Source: Tumidithrix helvetica (GTDB taxonomy: Bacteria > Cyanobacteriota > Cyanobacteriia > Pseudanabaenales > Pseudanabaenaceae). Taken from it: DNA of 64,000 nt. Location of the stretch: positions 62,001-126,000 of the forward strand of contig NZ_CBDDRA010000018.1 in NCBI RefSeq assembly GCF_965232925.1. Direction: 5' to 3'. Within the stretch, counting starts at the first letter, position 1. Every line of letters starts with the position of its first letter. The notes beneath the pieces are model-generated. The model saw only the letters and a list, made by a program, of their open reading frames with translations. It ran no database searches and had not been told where the DNA came from. The translations under genes were made by a program, and so were the position numbers. Positions 17,239-26,103 of this stretch are shown here, in pieces.

Positions 17239-18633
17239 ATGAGTCCATCTAGAATTATTGACCTCTTGCGCCATGCTCAGCCAGAGACATCTGCACAAGC
17301 ACAGGGGTGGGTCAGAACCAAGCGGGAAGCCAAGGGGATTGCATTTTTAGAGCTGAATGATGGCTCATCACTCCAAAACCTTCAGGTGGTAATCTCCCAA
17401 GATCTGCCTGAATACGAACAAGTGATTAAAGCGATCGCCACAGGTGCAGCGGTGAAAGTGGCTGGGAAATTGGTCGCTTCCCCTGGTAAAGGTCAGAGAA
17501 TCGAGATGGCGGCTGAGTCTGTAGAAGTATTTGGTACTGCCGATCCTGAAACCTATCCCCTGCAAAAGAAGCGCCACTCCTTTGAATTTTTGCGCACGAT
17601 CGCTCACTTGCGACCTCGTACCAACACGTTTGGTGCGGTGTTTCGAGTGCGTAACGCCTGTGCCTATGCCATTCACCAATTCTTTCAAGAACGGGGCTTT
17701 ATTTGGGCGCATACGCCAATTATTACTGCCAGTGACTGTGAAGGTGCAGGTGAGATGTTTGCTGTCACAGGGCTGAATTTAGATAAGTTGGCGCAATCAT
17801 CAAAGCCCGTAGACTACAGCCAAGACTTTTTTGGGAAGCCGACATTCTTAACCGTGAGCGGTCAGCTAGAAGCAGAAATTATGGCAATGGCTTTTAGCAA
17901 TGTCTATACCTTTGGTCCCACCTTTCGCGCCGAAAACTCAAATACTTCTCGACATTTAGCTGAATTTTGGATGATTGAGCCAGAGATGGCGTTTTGCGAC
18001 CTCGAAGGTAATGCTGACCTAGCCGAAGAGTTCCTCAAGTACATTTTTAACTTTGTGCTAGAGAAATGTCCTGAAGACATGACATTTTTTCAAGAGCGTA
18101 TTAACGACCAGGTGATGGCAAATGCCAAAAAAATCATCGATCAGAAATTTGAACGAATTACCTACACCGAGGCGATCGAATTATTAGAAACCAGCAATAA
18201 GAATTTTGAGTTTCCCGTCAAATGGGGGCTCGATCTACAGTCCGAACACGAGCGTTATTTAGCCGAAGAATTTTTCCAAAAGCCCACGATCGTGATGGAC
18301 TACCCGATTGGCATTAAATCCTTTTACATGCGGGTGAATGATGCAGACGATCGACAAACGGTTCGAGCCATGGACATCTTAGCGCCAGGAATTGGTGAGA
18401 TTATCGGTGGTTCGCAGCGGGAAGAGCGTTTAGATGTGCTGGAATCGCGAATTAAGGCAATGGGTCTCAATCCTGAAGATTATTGGTGGTATTTAGACCT
18501 GCGTCGCTATGGTTCAGTACCTCATGCTGGCTTTGGGCTTGGATTTGAGCGTTTAGTCCAGTTCATCACAGGTATGGGCAATATTCGAGATGTAATTCCT
18601 TTCCCAAGATCGCCACTGAATGCAGATTTTTGA
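17239..18633 (+). CDS. asnS: Asparaginyl-tRNA synthetase
   Basis: This is a class IIb aminoacyl-tRNA synthetase that charges tRNA(Asn). The 464 residues comprise an N-terminal OB-fold anticodon-binding domain (about 14-100) and the class II catalytic core. Motif 2 is TFRAENSNTSRHLAEFWM, and motif 3 is GFGLGFERLVQFITG near the C-terminus. The last residues RDVIPFPRSP are typical. Its presence means the GatCAB complex is not required for Asn-tRNA(Asn). Confidence 0.97.
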   Translation: MSPSRIIDLLRHAQPETSAQAQGWVRTKREAKGIAFLELNDGSSLQNLQVVISQDLPEYEQVIKAIATGAAVKVAGKLVASPGKGQRIEMAAESVEVFGTADPETYPLQKKRHSFEFLRTIAHLRPRTNTFGAVFRVRNACAYAIHQFFQERGFIWAHTPIITASDCEGAGEMFAVTGLNLDKLAQSSKPVDYSQDFFGKPTFLTVSGQLEAEIMAMAFSNVYTFGPTFRAENSNTSRHLAEFWMIEPEMAFCDLEGNADLAEEFLKYIFNFVLEKCPEDMTFFQERINDQVMANAKKIIDQKFERITYTEAIELLETSNKNFEFPVKWGLDLQSEHERYLAEEFFQKPTIVMDYPIGIKSFYMRVNDADDRQTVRAMDILAPGIGEIIGGSQREERLDVLESRIKAMGLNPEDYWWYLDLRRYGSVPHAGFGLGFERLVQFITGMGNIRDVIPFPRSPLNADF

Positions 18634-18801
18634 GATAATTATTTAGCAAAATTCTTTGCAGTTTTTTAAAGTACTTTTCTTAACTGATTTAGATTGTCAA
18701 ATTTATCACTTTTGCTTGAACAGGTATCCGTGTTTTGGTAGATTTAGAATTAGTAAAGAAGTAGTAATAAATACACAATTTAAAGGGATCAGTTCAGACT
18801 T

Positions 18802-19806
18802 ATGAGCAGTAAGCCAGACCGCGTTGTTTTGATTGGCGTAGCAGGAGACTCTGGTTGTGGTAAATCCACATTTCTCCGCAGGTTAAAAGACCTGTTTGGT
18901 GAAGAGTTTATGACTGTTATTTGCTTGGATGACTATCATAGCCTCGATCGCAAGCAACGCAAGGAAACTGGCATCACTGCCCTAGATCCCCGTGCAAACA
19001 ACTTTGACCTCATGTACGAGCAGATGAAAGCGCTCAAAAGCGGTCAATCGATCATGAAGCCGATTTACAACCATGAAACGGGCTTGCTCGATCCACCTGA
19101 GTTAATCGAGCCAAACAATGTTGTCGTGATCGAGGGTTTACATCCTCTCTATGACGAGCGGGTGCGATCGCTTTTAGACTTTAGCGTCTATCTCGATCTG
19201 AGTGATGAAGTCAAAATTGCATGGAAAATTCAGCGTGACATGGCAGAACGGGGTCATACCCTCGCCGATGTCATGCAGGCGATCGAAGCCCGCCGCCCAG
19301 ATTTCTCGGCTTATATCGATCCACAAAAAGGCCATGCCGATGTTGTGATCCAGATCTTGCCTACCAATCTGATCAAAGATGATAAAGAGCGCAAGGTGCT
19401 GCGCGTTCGCCTGATCCAAAGAGATGGCATCGAAGGCCTCGACCAAGCCTATCTGTTTGATGAAGGATCAACCATTGAGTGGACTCCTTGCGGTAAAAAG
19501 CTCACCTGCTCTTACCCCGGCATGAAGTTCTATTATGGCTCTGATGTCTACTACAAACATCCCGTGTCAATTTTGGAAGTAGACGGACAATTCGATCGCC
19601 TCGATGAAGTCATCTACATCGAAAATCACCTGAGCAATCTTTCGACCAAGCACTACGGCGAACTCACCGAACTCTTGCTCAAGCACCCTGATTACCCCGG
19701 ATCTAACAATGGTACGGGTCTATTGCAGGTGATTGTCGGTCTCAAGATGCGTGCTACCTACGAGCGTCTAACTCACAAGAATGCCGAGCAACTAGTCGCT
19801 GTCTAG
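18802..19806 (+). CDS. prk: Phosphoribulokinase
   Basis: PRK phosphorylates ribulose 5-phosphate to ribulose 1,5-bisphosphate, the substrate for Rubisco in the Calvin cycle. The 334-residue enzyme has a P-loop at 12-22 (GVAGDSGCGKS). The redox-regulatory cysteines C19 (inside the P-loop) and C41 (ICLDDYH) are present. The C-terminal pair C230 and C236 that in other PRKs takes part in regulation is also present. Light/dark control by thioredoxin and by assembly with GAPDH and CP12 is expected from the family. A strong terminator follows at 19844. Confidence 0.98.
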   Translation: MSSKPDRVVLIGVAGDSGCGKSTFLRRLKDLFGEEFMTVICLDDYHSLDRKQRKETGITALDPRANNFDLMYEQMKALKSGQSIMKPIYNHETGLLDPPELIEPNNVVVIEGLHPLYDERVRSLLDFSVYLDLSDEVKIAWKIQRDMAERGHTLADVMQAIEARRPDFSAYIDPQKGHADVVIQILPTNLIKDDKERKVLRVRLIQRDGIEGLDQAYLFDEGSTIEWTPCGKKLTCSYPGMKFYYGSDVYYKHPVSILEVDGQFDRLDEVIYIENHLSNLSTKHYGELTELLLKHPDYPGSNNGTGLLQVIVGLKMRATYERLTHKNAEQLVAV

Positions 19807-19843
19807 AGATTTCTCTAGGTTTGCTCTCAAAAACAAAATAGCA

Positions 19844-19879
19844 AAACAAAGGGGCCGCGTTAGTGCGGCCCCTTTGTTT
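19844..19879 (+). terminator. Rho-independent terminator of prk
   Basis: A perfect 15-bp stem, with GGGGCCGC at its centre, runs from 19844-19858 to 19865-19879 around the loop GTTAGT, and is followed by a T-run (19877-19882). This is the strongest terminator in the window. Confidence 0.9.
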
Positions 19880-19956
19880 TTTAACGTGAATCCTTGAAAA
19901 AATTTACCGTCAAAGTGATACCCTAAAACCCCACCAATCTGGGTACTGGTTGAATC

Positions 19957-20515
19957 CCCCCCGACCCTGAATTTGACAACAAAGTCGAGGATATCTGTAC
20001 AACCTATCTCAGTGCCCCAGAGCGAGCCAAGATAGGGGAACGAACGATTAGCATCGACGAGATGACTGGTATTCAAGCCAAGGAACGTAAAGCCGAGGAC
20101 TTGCCAATGCGCCTAGGAAAAATAGAACGTCAGGAATTTGAGTACATTCGTCACAGGACACAAACGTTGATTGCCAGTTTTGATGTTGCCAAGGGGCAAG
20201 TCATCTCTGCCACAGTTGGAGAAACTCGTACTGAAGTAGACTATCTTGCCCATATCCAACAAACCCTTGCCACGGATCCTGATGCTGCAAAATGACACTT
20301 GGTCATGGATTGCTTAAACACTCATCAATCCGAATCATTAGTTCTCCTTGTTGCTCAAGTGGAAGGAATATCTGAGGATTTAAGCCTCAAAGGCAAACAC
20401 GGCATTCTCCAATCCATGCAAACACGATCTGCATTTTTGAGTGACCCTTCTCACCGAATTGTGTTTCATTTTACACCGAAGCATTGTTCTTGGTTAAACC
20501 AAAGGACACCTCTAA
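19957..20515 (+). pseudogene. Broken IS630-type transposase
   Basis: One reading frame encodes the DDE core of an IS630-family transposase: SIDEMTGIQA holds the first Asp, MDCLNTHQSE the second, and PKHCSWLNQ lies just before the expected Glu. The frame is interrupted by a TGA at 20293-20295 where homologues usually have Trp (AK-W-HLVMD). The N-terminus is missing and the frame breaks off after SWLNQ, before the last catalytic residue. No terminal inverted repeats are evident. The fragment lacks HIP1 octamers. Confidence 0.8.
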
Positions 20516-20627
20516 AAATTCAAAATAATTGAGAATATAAACGAAGTATCAAGGCTTTCAGCTTCTTATTATTGAGAATAAGCCAATTAATAGATGTGCC
20601 CATAAATTCTTATCCCGAGAGTTCAGC

Positions 20628-21977
20628 CTAATAGAGCTGCTGTAAAGTAGGGATAAAGGAAGGATAGGAGATTGCTGCGGATTCGGCATGGGCGATTGTG
20701 GTTTTGCCTGAGGCGACGATCGCCGCGATCGCTAGACTCATGCAGATGCGATGATCGTCATAGCTTTCGAGAGAAGTTCCCACTAAAGGTGTTCCGCCGA
20801 TAATTTCTAGACCATCCGCACGTTCGCTGACATTGGCTCCCATATGGTTGAGTTGCGTCGCGATCGCTGTAATTCGATCGCTTTCCTTGACCCGCAATTC
20901 TGCCGCATCTTGAATAATTGTGGTTCCCTCAGCACAGACTGCTGCCACTGCCAACACTGGAATCTCATCAATCAGCCGTGGAATTAAAGCACCACCAACC
21001 GTACAAGCTTTGAGTTGTGCCGATCGCACGCGCAGGTCAGCCACAGGTTCGCCTGCAACTTCGCGGCTATTTTCTAAGGTGATGTCGGCTCCCATTTCGG
21101 AGAGAACTTCCAAAATTCCTGTGCGCGTGGGATTCACCCCAACATTCTCAATCACCAAATCGGAATTGGGTACTATGGAACCTGCCACTAGCCAAAAAGC
21201 TGCCGAACTAATATCCCCTGGGACAGTGACAGGCTGACCTTCTAATGTTGTTTTCCCTTTCAGATAAACCGTATTGCCTTCCACTTCCACAGTTGCGCCA
21301 AAAGCTCTTAACATGCGTTCGCTATGATCGCGCGATCGCTCAGGTTCCGTCACGATCGTTTCGCCATCAACCATCAAACCTGCTAGCAAGATACAGGATT
21401 TAACTTGGGCAGAGGCAATCTGCGAGTGGTAATGGATCGACTTCAGAGTTTGCCCCGCAATCGCCAAGGGAGCTTTATTACCCGACTCTCTGCCCCAAAT
21501 TTGAGCGCCCATTTCTCTCAAAGGGTTCACCACCCGCGCCATTGGACGCGATCGCAACGAAGCATCGCCTGTCACTGTAAAAAAGCGATCGGCATGGCTT
21601 GCCAGCACGCCCAGCATCAACCGCAGCGTTGTGCCTGAGTTGCCCGCGTCTAAAACATTGAGCGGTTCGCGCAAATTGCCCAGCCCAATCCCTTTGATCG
21701 TCACCAGTTCGGAATTTAATTCTGAAATCTCTGCCCCCATTGCTCGAAAACAAGCAGCAGTGCTGCGGGGGTCTTCGCCCAAGAGCAAGCCGCGAATCGT
21801 CGTTTCCCCACTGGCTAACGAACCCAGCATCAAAGCCCGATGGGAAATCGACTTGTCCCCAGGAATGGTGATGCGCCCATGCAAGCCGCTGCGGGACGCA
21901 TCCTGAAAGGAATCGCCGAGTCGATCGGCATCAATAGAGAGGGTGTGGTGGGCTTGGGTGGTGTCAAGATCGATCAT
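20628..21977 (-). CDS. aroA: 3-phosphoshikimate 1-carboxyvinyltransferase (EPSP synthase)
   Basis: EPSP synthase joins shikimate 3-phosphate and phosphoenolpyruvate in aromatic amino acid synthesis. The 449 residues include an N-terminal extension of about 30, then GDKSISHRALMLGSLASG, LDAGNSGTTLRLMLG, the RPM segment DASLRSRPMARV, and KESDRI and DDHRICMSLA near the C-terminus. All expected blocks are intact. The upstream side is bordered by an IS remnant starting at 22053. Confidence 0.97.
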   Translation of the reverse strand: MIDLDTTQAHHTLSIDADRLGDSFQDASRSGLHGRITIPGDKSISHRALMLGSLASGETTIRGLLLGEDPRSTAACFRAMGAEISELNSELVTIKGIGLGNLREPLNVLDAGNSGTTLRLMLGVLASHADRFFTVTGDASLRSRPMARVVNPLREMGAQIWGRESGNKAPLAIAGQTLKSIHYHSQIASAQVKSCILLAGLMVDGETIVTEPERSRDHSERMLRAFGATVEVEGNTVYLKGKTTLEGQPVTVPGDISSAAFWLVAGSIVPNSDLVIENVGVNPTRTGILEVLSEMGADITLENSREVAGEPVADLRVRSAQLKACTVGGALIPRLIDEIPVLAVAAVCAEGTTIIQDAAELRVKESDRITAIATQLNHMGANVSERADGLEIIGGTPLVGTSLESYDDHRICMSLAIAAIVASGKTTIAHAESAAISYPSFIPTLQQLY

Positions 21978-22052
21978 GGCTGCGTTGATTTAGGGGGAGC
22001 AGTCTAGACTATCAAATTCAGGCGATCGAATGCTAGATGATAAACTCGAAAC

Positions 22053-22310
22053 CAGCAATTCTCATTATGAAAATTTAACTACTGTTAGGTGGGAGATCTA
22101 GCTCTAAGCCTTGAATCATAAAAGTCAGTAGATGATCCCAGCTATCAAAAAAGAGTTTTTGTAAACTACCTTGCCATCCGGGCTGGTTACAGTTAGTTCA
22201 CACCAGTTAACTAGCAGAGCATCATCACCATCCTTGATAGGCAGCCCATTGAGATATCGGTAGGTATACGTCTCTTCAAATTTCCCCGTCCATTTGTTCA
22301 CAACCACGAT
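22053..22310 (-). mobile_element. Remnant of ISNCY-type insertion sequence, copy 2
   Basis: The left end CAGCAATTCTCATTATG (22053-22069) and the following 80 bp match the left end and transposase C-terminus of the copy at 5585. At about 22150 the sequence jumps to the middle of the transposase (on the minus strand TGKFEETYTYRYLNG, NWCELTV, DGKVVYKNSF). It then stops at about 22303-22310, where an unrelated transposase remnant begins. The 9 bp outside the left end, ACTCGAAAC, are the exact reverse complement of those outside copy 1. Confidence 0.8.
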
Positions 22311-22851
22311 TGGCAGAGAAATCCCTCTTAAAACGCAAAATTGCCGATTTGCTGGAGCGATCGCGTTTGCAATACTGTCAGACAGGGGGAAAAGCGCGTT
22401 TGTTTGATGATGTCTACTACGCGGCTGCTTCTTGGTCAGAACCACGTCGATTGGTGATGAAGGCTGAATGGCTAGAGAAAGGCGCTAATCCACGTTTTGT
22501 GGCTACCTTGTTTATCGAGGTGCTGACTCAGAACATCCGATTAAAGAGTTGAAATTGGGTATCAAGGCTGGTCGTCTCAGTTGCCATTCTTTTGTAGCGA
22601 ATCAGTTTCGCTTATGCTTGGCTCAGGCTGCTTACGTTCTGCTGTTAACGATTCGACAAGCTGCTTCTGAGACAAAATTAAAGAATTCTCAGGTCTTACG
22701 TTTAAGGAATTCTGTGCTCAAATGCTCAGCGTATGTAAAGGTTTCAGTTAGGCGGGTGCTCGTTCAACTTTCTGCATTTTTTCCGTTTGCTCGTGAGATT
22801 TATCTGATTTCTCACCAACTAAACGATCCTAATTTTAGGCTTTTCAATTAG
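22311..22851 (+). pseudogene. Frameshifted IS1380-type transposase remnant
   Basis: Two overlapping frames together encode the C-terminal half of an IS1380-family transposase. The first (22310-22552) contains GGKARLFDDVYYAAASW, EPRRLVMKAEW and GANPRFVATL. The second continues from about 22525 as EHPIKELKLGIKAGRLSCHSF, then NQFRLCLAQAAYVLL, to the stop at 22849-22851. The shift lies near 22510-22525. The N-terminal half is absent and the fragment abuts the ISNCY remnant, so this is nested or recombined IS debris. Confidence 0.75.
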
Positions 22852-23024
22852 CTTTTTCCCTTCCGTAGGATTTGTGTGTCCTTTTTTCTGATTTTGGAAG
22901 ATTTACATCGATAAAATGCTTCTTTTCTATGCATTTTCTCTTTTAAATTAGGATTTTTCTTTCCTTTACAAAATAGCTCTTCCTTTTTCTTGATTTTTAT
23001 TCTCTTTGGCGTTCTCATGAATAA

Positions 23025-23189
23025 TGCAGGCTAGCAGCCACTTATGAAAAATTTGGAGATTTTTACAAATGTATCGAGTACTCTCAGCAGCCCCTGACTC
23101 TTGCACGGGAAATTCAAGATCGGAGAACGGAGGAGTTAGCTCTCAAGCTTATTGACTTGTCACAAGCGGAACAGAAAAAGAGCAGATAG
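23025..23189 (+). pseudogene. Remnant of a tetratricopeptide-repeat protein gene
   Basis: One frame, opening after a TAA at 23022-23024 and ending at TAG 23187-23189, encodes a peptide of the form YEKFGDFYKCIEY-QQPLTLAREI-DRRTEELALKLI. This is one TPR unit of the type GDYxKAIEYxxQxLxIAREIGDRxGEA common in cyanobacterial NB-ARC/CHAT-associated proteins. No start codon or further repeats are present. Confidence 0.5.
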
Positions 23190-23224
23190 TTGCACTCCAA
23201 TGCCAATTTGTTAAGAGAAACAAT

Positions 23225-23258
23225 AAAAAATCGCCCCCAACAAAATTTGAAGGCGATT
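23225..23258 (-). terminator. Terminator of acsF
   Basis: On the minus strand the stem AATCGCC/GGCGATT (23252-23258 with 23229-23235) is followed by a run of six T (23225-23230 as A on the plus strand). It lies 50 bp after the acsF stop. Confidence 0.65.
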
Positions 23259-23307
23259 CTATCAGACAGAGAAAATAAGATAATTGGGAATCAGATACAA
23301 AATCTGG

Positions 23308-24387
23308 TTATAGAACGACACCCTTTTGAATTTCGATAGGCTTGAGCAAATAGAGCTTCAAGAACTGCAAGCCATTGGAAACATAGGCAGGTAGCTTTTG
23401 CAGGGTTTTTAAAGGTTTAGGCGCAGAAGATGATTCAATTTCGCTGAGTTTGGCATTGTTTTCTTCGCACTTCTTGAGATATGCCCAGAACTTAGGATTG
23501 TCCATATCGATAATCACTGGGAATGCCTTTGCCGCATCGCGGTTGGTATCTCTCAAGACTTCATCAACGTACTTGCGAGTATCCATTCCGATCGCTTCGT
23601 AAAAGTCCGAACGGTTGCAAATATCGTTGAGATACATGGTGGCAAATACCGACAGCAAAAAGAATCGGCTCCACAATTTTGCCTTTAAGCCATTGATATA
23701 TTCTGGCTGGCTCTTGAGCAAGAGATTGCAGAAATCGCCGTGACGATTTTCATCTTGGCACCAGTTTTCAAAAAAGCGGAAGATGGGATAAATCCGTTTT
23801 TCAGGATGAGCCAAGAAATGCTGGTGAATTTTGATGTAACGCCAGTAACCAATTTTTTCAGAAAGGTAGGTAGCGTAAAAGATAAACTTGGGCTCAAAGT
23901 AAACGTACTTTTTGCTCTTAGATAGAGAAGAAAGGTCTAGCTGAAGCTCAAAGTCAGGCATTGCCTTATTTAAAAAACCAGCATGACGTGCTTCGTCGCG
24001 ACTCATGAGCGAAAAAATTTCGGAGACAAGGGGATTTTTTTCCTTGAGTTTGACCGCAATTTCTTTATAGAGCAAAAATCCTGAAAATTCAGAGGTGCAA
24101 GAGCCTTCTAAGAATGTGCGGAAAGACTTTTTGACATCTTCGTCAATGTGATCCCAAGACTGTTCGAACTCTCGATCGCGGACAAAGTGACGGCGATTGT
24201 AGTCCGCTTTAAACTCTTGCAAAATGGCTTCAAAATCTGCCTCAGTACCACCAAAACCCATATTCGCCATCGCTTCAAAATCAGTCGTGTAAAAGCGTGG
24301 CGTTAGGATGGTTTCTTTTTTGCCTGTCCCATTCGCTTTAGAAGATGGGGTAGTTTCGAGCTGTTGTTTGGATAGGGAAGATACCAT
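23308..24387 (-). CDS. acsF: Mg-protoporphyrin IX monomethyl ester oxidative cyclase
   Basis: AcsF is the di-iron, oxygen-dependent enzyme that forms the fifth ring of chlorophyll. The 359-residue protein is normal in length. Ferritin-like iron ligands are visible in the E-x-x-H motifs E132-A-R-H135 (DEARHAG) and E213-N-R-H216 (DENRHGD), with a further Glu in the EGSCTSEFSGFLLYKE region. It is a single-gene unit with its own terminator. I see no second acsF-like copy or anaerobic BchE in this window. Confidence 0.97.
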   Translation of the reverse strand: MVSSLSKQQLETTPSSKANGTGKKETILTPRFYTTDFEAMANMGFGGTEADFEAILQEFKADYNRRHFVRDREFEQSWDHIDEDVKKSFRTFLEGSCTSEFSGFLLYKEIAVKLKEKNPLVSEIFSLMSRDEARHAGFLNKAMPDFELQLDLSSLSKSKKYVYFEPKFIFYATYLSEKIGYWRYIKIHQHFLAHPEKRIYPIFRFFENWCQDENRHGDFCNLLLKSQPEYINGLKAKLWSRFFLLSVFATMYLNDICNRSDFYEAIGMDTRKYVDEVLRDTNRDAAKAFPVIIDMDNPKFWAYLKKCEENNAKLSEIESSSAPKPLKTLQKLPAYVSNGLQFLKLYLLKPIEIQKGVVL

Positions 24388-24506
24388 ATTTGTCTAAAAA
24401 CTATTTAGAGACTATTTAGATTAATCCATATTTTATGCGTAGCCTACATTTTATGAGCATTTGCCCCAACCTCTTGTTAAGAAGCGTTAAGCGAATCCTA
24501 TGCGGA

Positions 24507-25142
24507 TCACTTTGTATTGGTTAAAACTAGCTGACCGAGGCATTTTAAAATTTGCAAGACTTCGTACAAGTGATTCTCTATTTCGGAAAGAGAGAAAACT
24601 TTGGACAGGATATAGGTGGGTTGAGGGGCTTGGTTTAGTTTAATAAAGCGGAACTCGCGCCCATTGGTAATCATGCCAAATAATTCTTTATTGGTTGCTG
24701 GGCTTGCCATCATATAGGTTAGTGCCTGTGGCAAAGCGATCATCACATCATATTGAATACTTTTGGCTTCAACCACCACAACCCAGATGGTATTTTGCAA
24801 GACAAGCACATCAAGTTGACCGCGTACTGTTTCCGAGCCGTCTTGAGAGATAACTTCGATAGAGTCTTCTAGCGTTGTATAAAATGGCGGATCGTAGAAA
24901 CCTGCTAAAGATAGCAACGGTGATAGCGTAACCATCTTCACCGTTACTTCTAAAAGTGGTCGCTCGGCAAGATAAAGATATTGTTGCTTTGTCCGATCTA
25001 ATACCTGTTTTTCAAATTCACTTAGTGCTGGAGCACCTTGCAGTAATTCGGTAAAGAAGTTATTAGGTTCACCTTGTCGCAAATCAAACTTAGTTTTGAC
25101 ATCATGCAAATTGAGCTTTGAGGCTTGAAGTGTTAGCGTCAT
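24507..25142 (-). CDS. PD-(D/E)XK nuclease-like protein of HsdR N-terminal type
   Basis: The 211-residue protein has a restriction-endonuclease-like core. The sequence RGQLDVLVLQ followed by VVVVEAKS gives a D...E-x-K pattern on adjacent strands, as in the N-terminal nuclease domain of type I restriction subunits. Such stand-alone proteins are common in cyanobacteria and usually lack a helicase domain. There is no methylase or specificity subunit nearby, so a restriction role is not supported. The target is unknown. Confidence 0.65.
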   Translation of the reverse strand: MTLTLQASKLNLHDVKTKFDLRQGEPNNFFTELLQGAPALSEFEKQVLDRTKQQYLYLAERPLLEVTVKMVTLSPLLSLAGFYDPPFYTTLEDSIEVISQDGSETVRGQLDVLVLQNTIWVVVVEAKSIQYDVMIALPQALTYMMASPATNKELFGMITNGREFRFIKLNQAPQPTYILSKVFSLSEIENHLYEVLQILKCLGQLVLTNTK

Positions 25143-25184
25143 AATTTACCTCCTGTGCATTTCCTATATTTTAATGTCCCCAAA

Positions 25185-26033
25185 TCAATCGAGTGATGGT
25201 AGCTCGAGCGCGATCGCACCCAGACGACCTTTGCGATAATCATGCAAAATTTGACGCGCTACACGCTCGCTATCACCTTTAAAGCGATCGGTTTCCGCCA
25301 GAGTCATGATGTAGTCCAAGCCAGACTCTAGGGGCGGATTTAGGGGATCGATGCCATAGCGATCGCTGAGGGGAGCCTGTAATTTGATCAGCAAGTCGAT
25401 TGTGGCGGCGGCTACGAGGGTATTGTCATAGGCAGCTTCACCAATATCATCGCAAATGGCTAGCTTTAGCGCCGCATCTTGATCGTGCAGTACAGGTGGC
25501 AAAATGCCTGGCGTATCTAGTAGCTCGATCTGGTCGGAAATCCTGATCCACCTTAGTTGGCGCGTTACCCCTGGGCGATTAGAACTTTCTGCCGCGCGCC
25601 GATTGAGTAGCCGATTGATGACTGCCGATTTTCCAACATTGGGAAAGCCAATCACTACAGCCCGCACGGGGCGGGGCAGCATACCGCGACTTTTGCGCCG
25701 TTCGTTGATTTTAACGCCAGCAACTTGTGCGGCTTTGAGCAGTTCTTTGATGCCCTTACCCGCTTGAGCGTCGGTAAAGTAAACCATTTGATCTCGTTTT
25801 CTATGCCATTTCACCCATTGCGATCGCACCGATTCTGAAATCATGTCTACGCGATTAAACACCAGTACATGGGACTTGTCGGCAATCCAAGTTTTGATTT
25901 TGGGATGTTGGCTCGAAAAAGGAATACGCGCATCGCGTACCTCAATTACAACATCGACACGCTTGAGTTGCTCTAGCAGAGCTTTCTCTGCTTTGGCTAT
26001 ATGACCGGGATACCACTGAATCAGGCTTGACAT
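25185..26033 (-). CDS. ylqF: Ribosome biogenesis GTPase YlqF/RbgA
   Basis: This is a circularly permuted GTPase that helps late assembly of the 50S subunit. The permuted order is visible: G4-like N60-R-V-D63 comes first, then the P-loop GFPNVGKS (129-136), T157 of G2 and D173-T-P-G of G3. The N-terminal WYPGHIAKA is typical of the family. The 282-residue length is normal. Confidence 0.93.
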   Translation of the reverse strand: MSSLIQWYPGHIAKAEKALLEQLKRVDVVIEVRDARIPFSSQHPKIKTWIADKSHVLVFNRVDMISESVRSQWVKWHRKRDQMVYFTDAQAGKGIKELLKAAQVAGVKINERRKSRGMLPRPVRAVVIGFPNVGKSAVINRLLNRRAAESSNRPGVTRQLRWIRISDQIELLDTPGILPPVLHDQDAALKLAICDDIGEAAYDNTLVAAATIDLLIKLQAPLSDRYGIDPLNPPLESGLDYIMTLAETDRFKGDSERVARQILHDYRKGRLGAIALELPSLD

Positions 26034-26103
26034 ATGATCGAAACAAGCTCATTGTTATGTTTTGGATTATATTAAGATTTATTAAAAACCTTTTAAAACC
26101 AGT

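Larger units (their letters stand above)
22852..23307. other. Non-coding stretch with a TPR gene scrap
   Basis: The first 170 bp are very T-rich and contain no gene. The rest holds the TPR remnant at 23025-23189 and the terminator of acsF at 23225-23258. The stretch looks like decaying DNA between IS debris and acsF. Confidence 0.5.

Noticed and set aside
24507..25142. Restriction-modification system based on the HsdR-like protein
   Set aside because: No methyltransferase, specificity subunit or helicase domain is near; only a nuclease-like fold can be supported.
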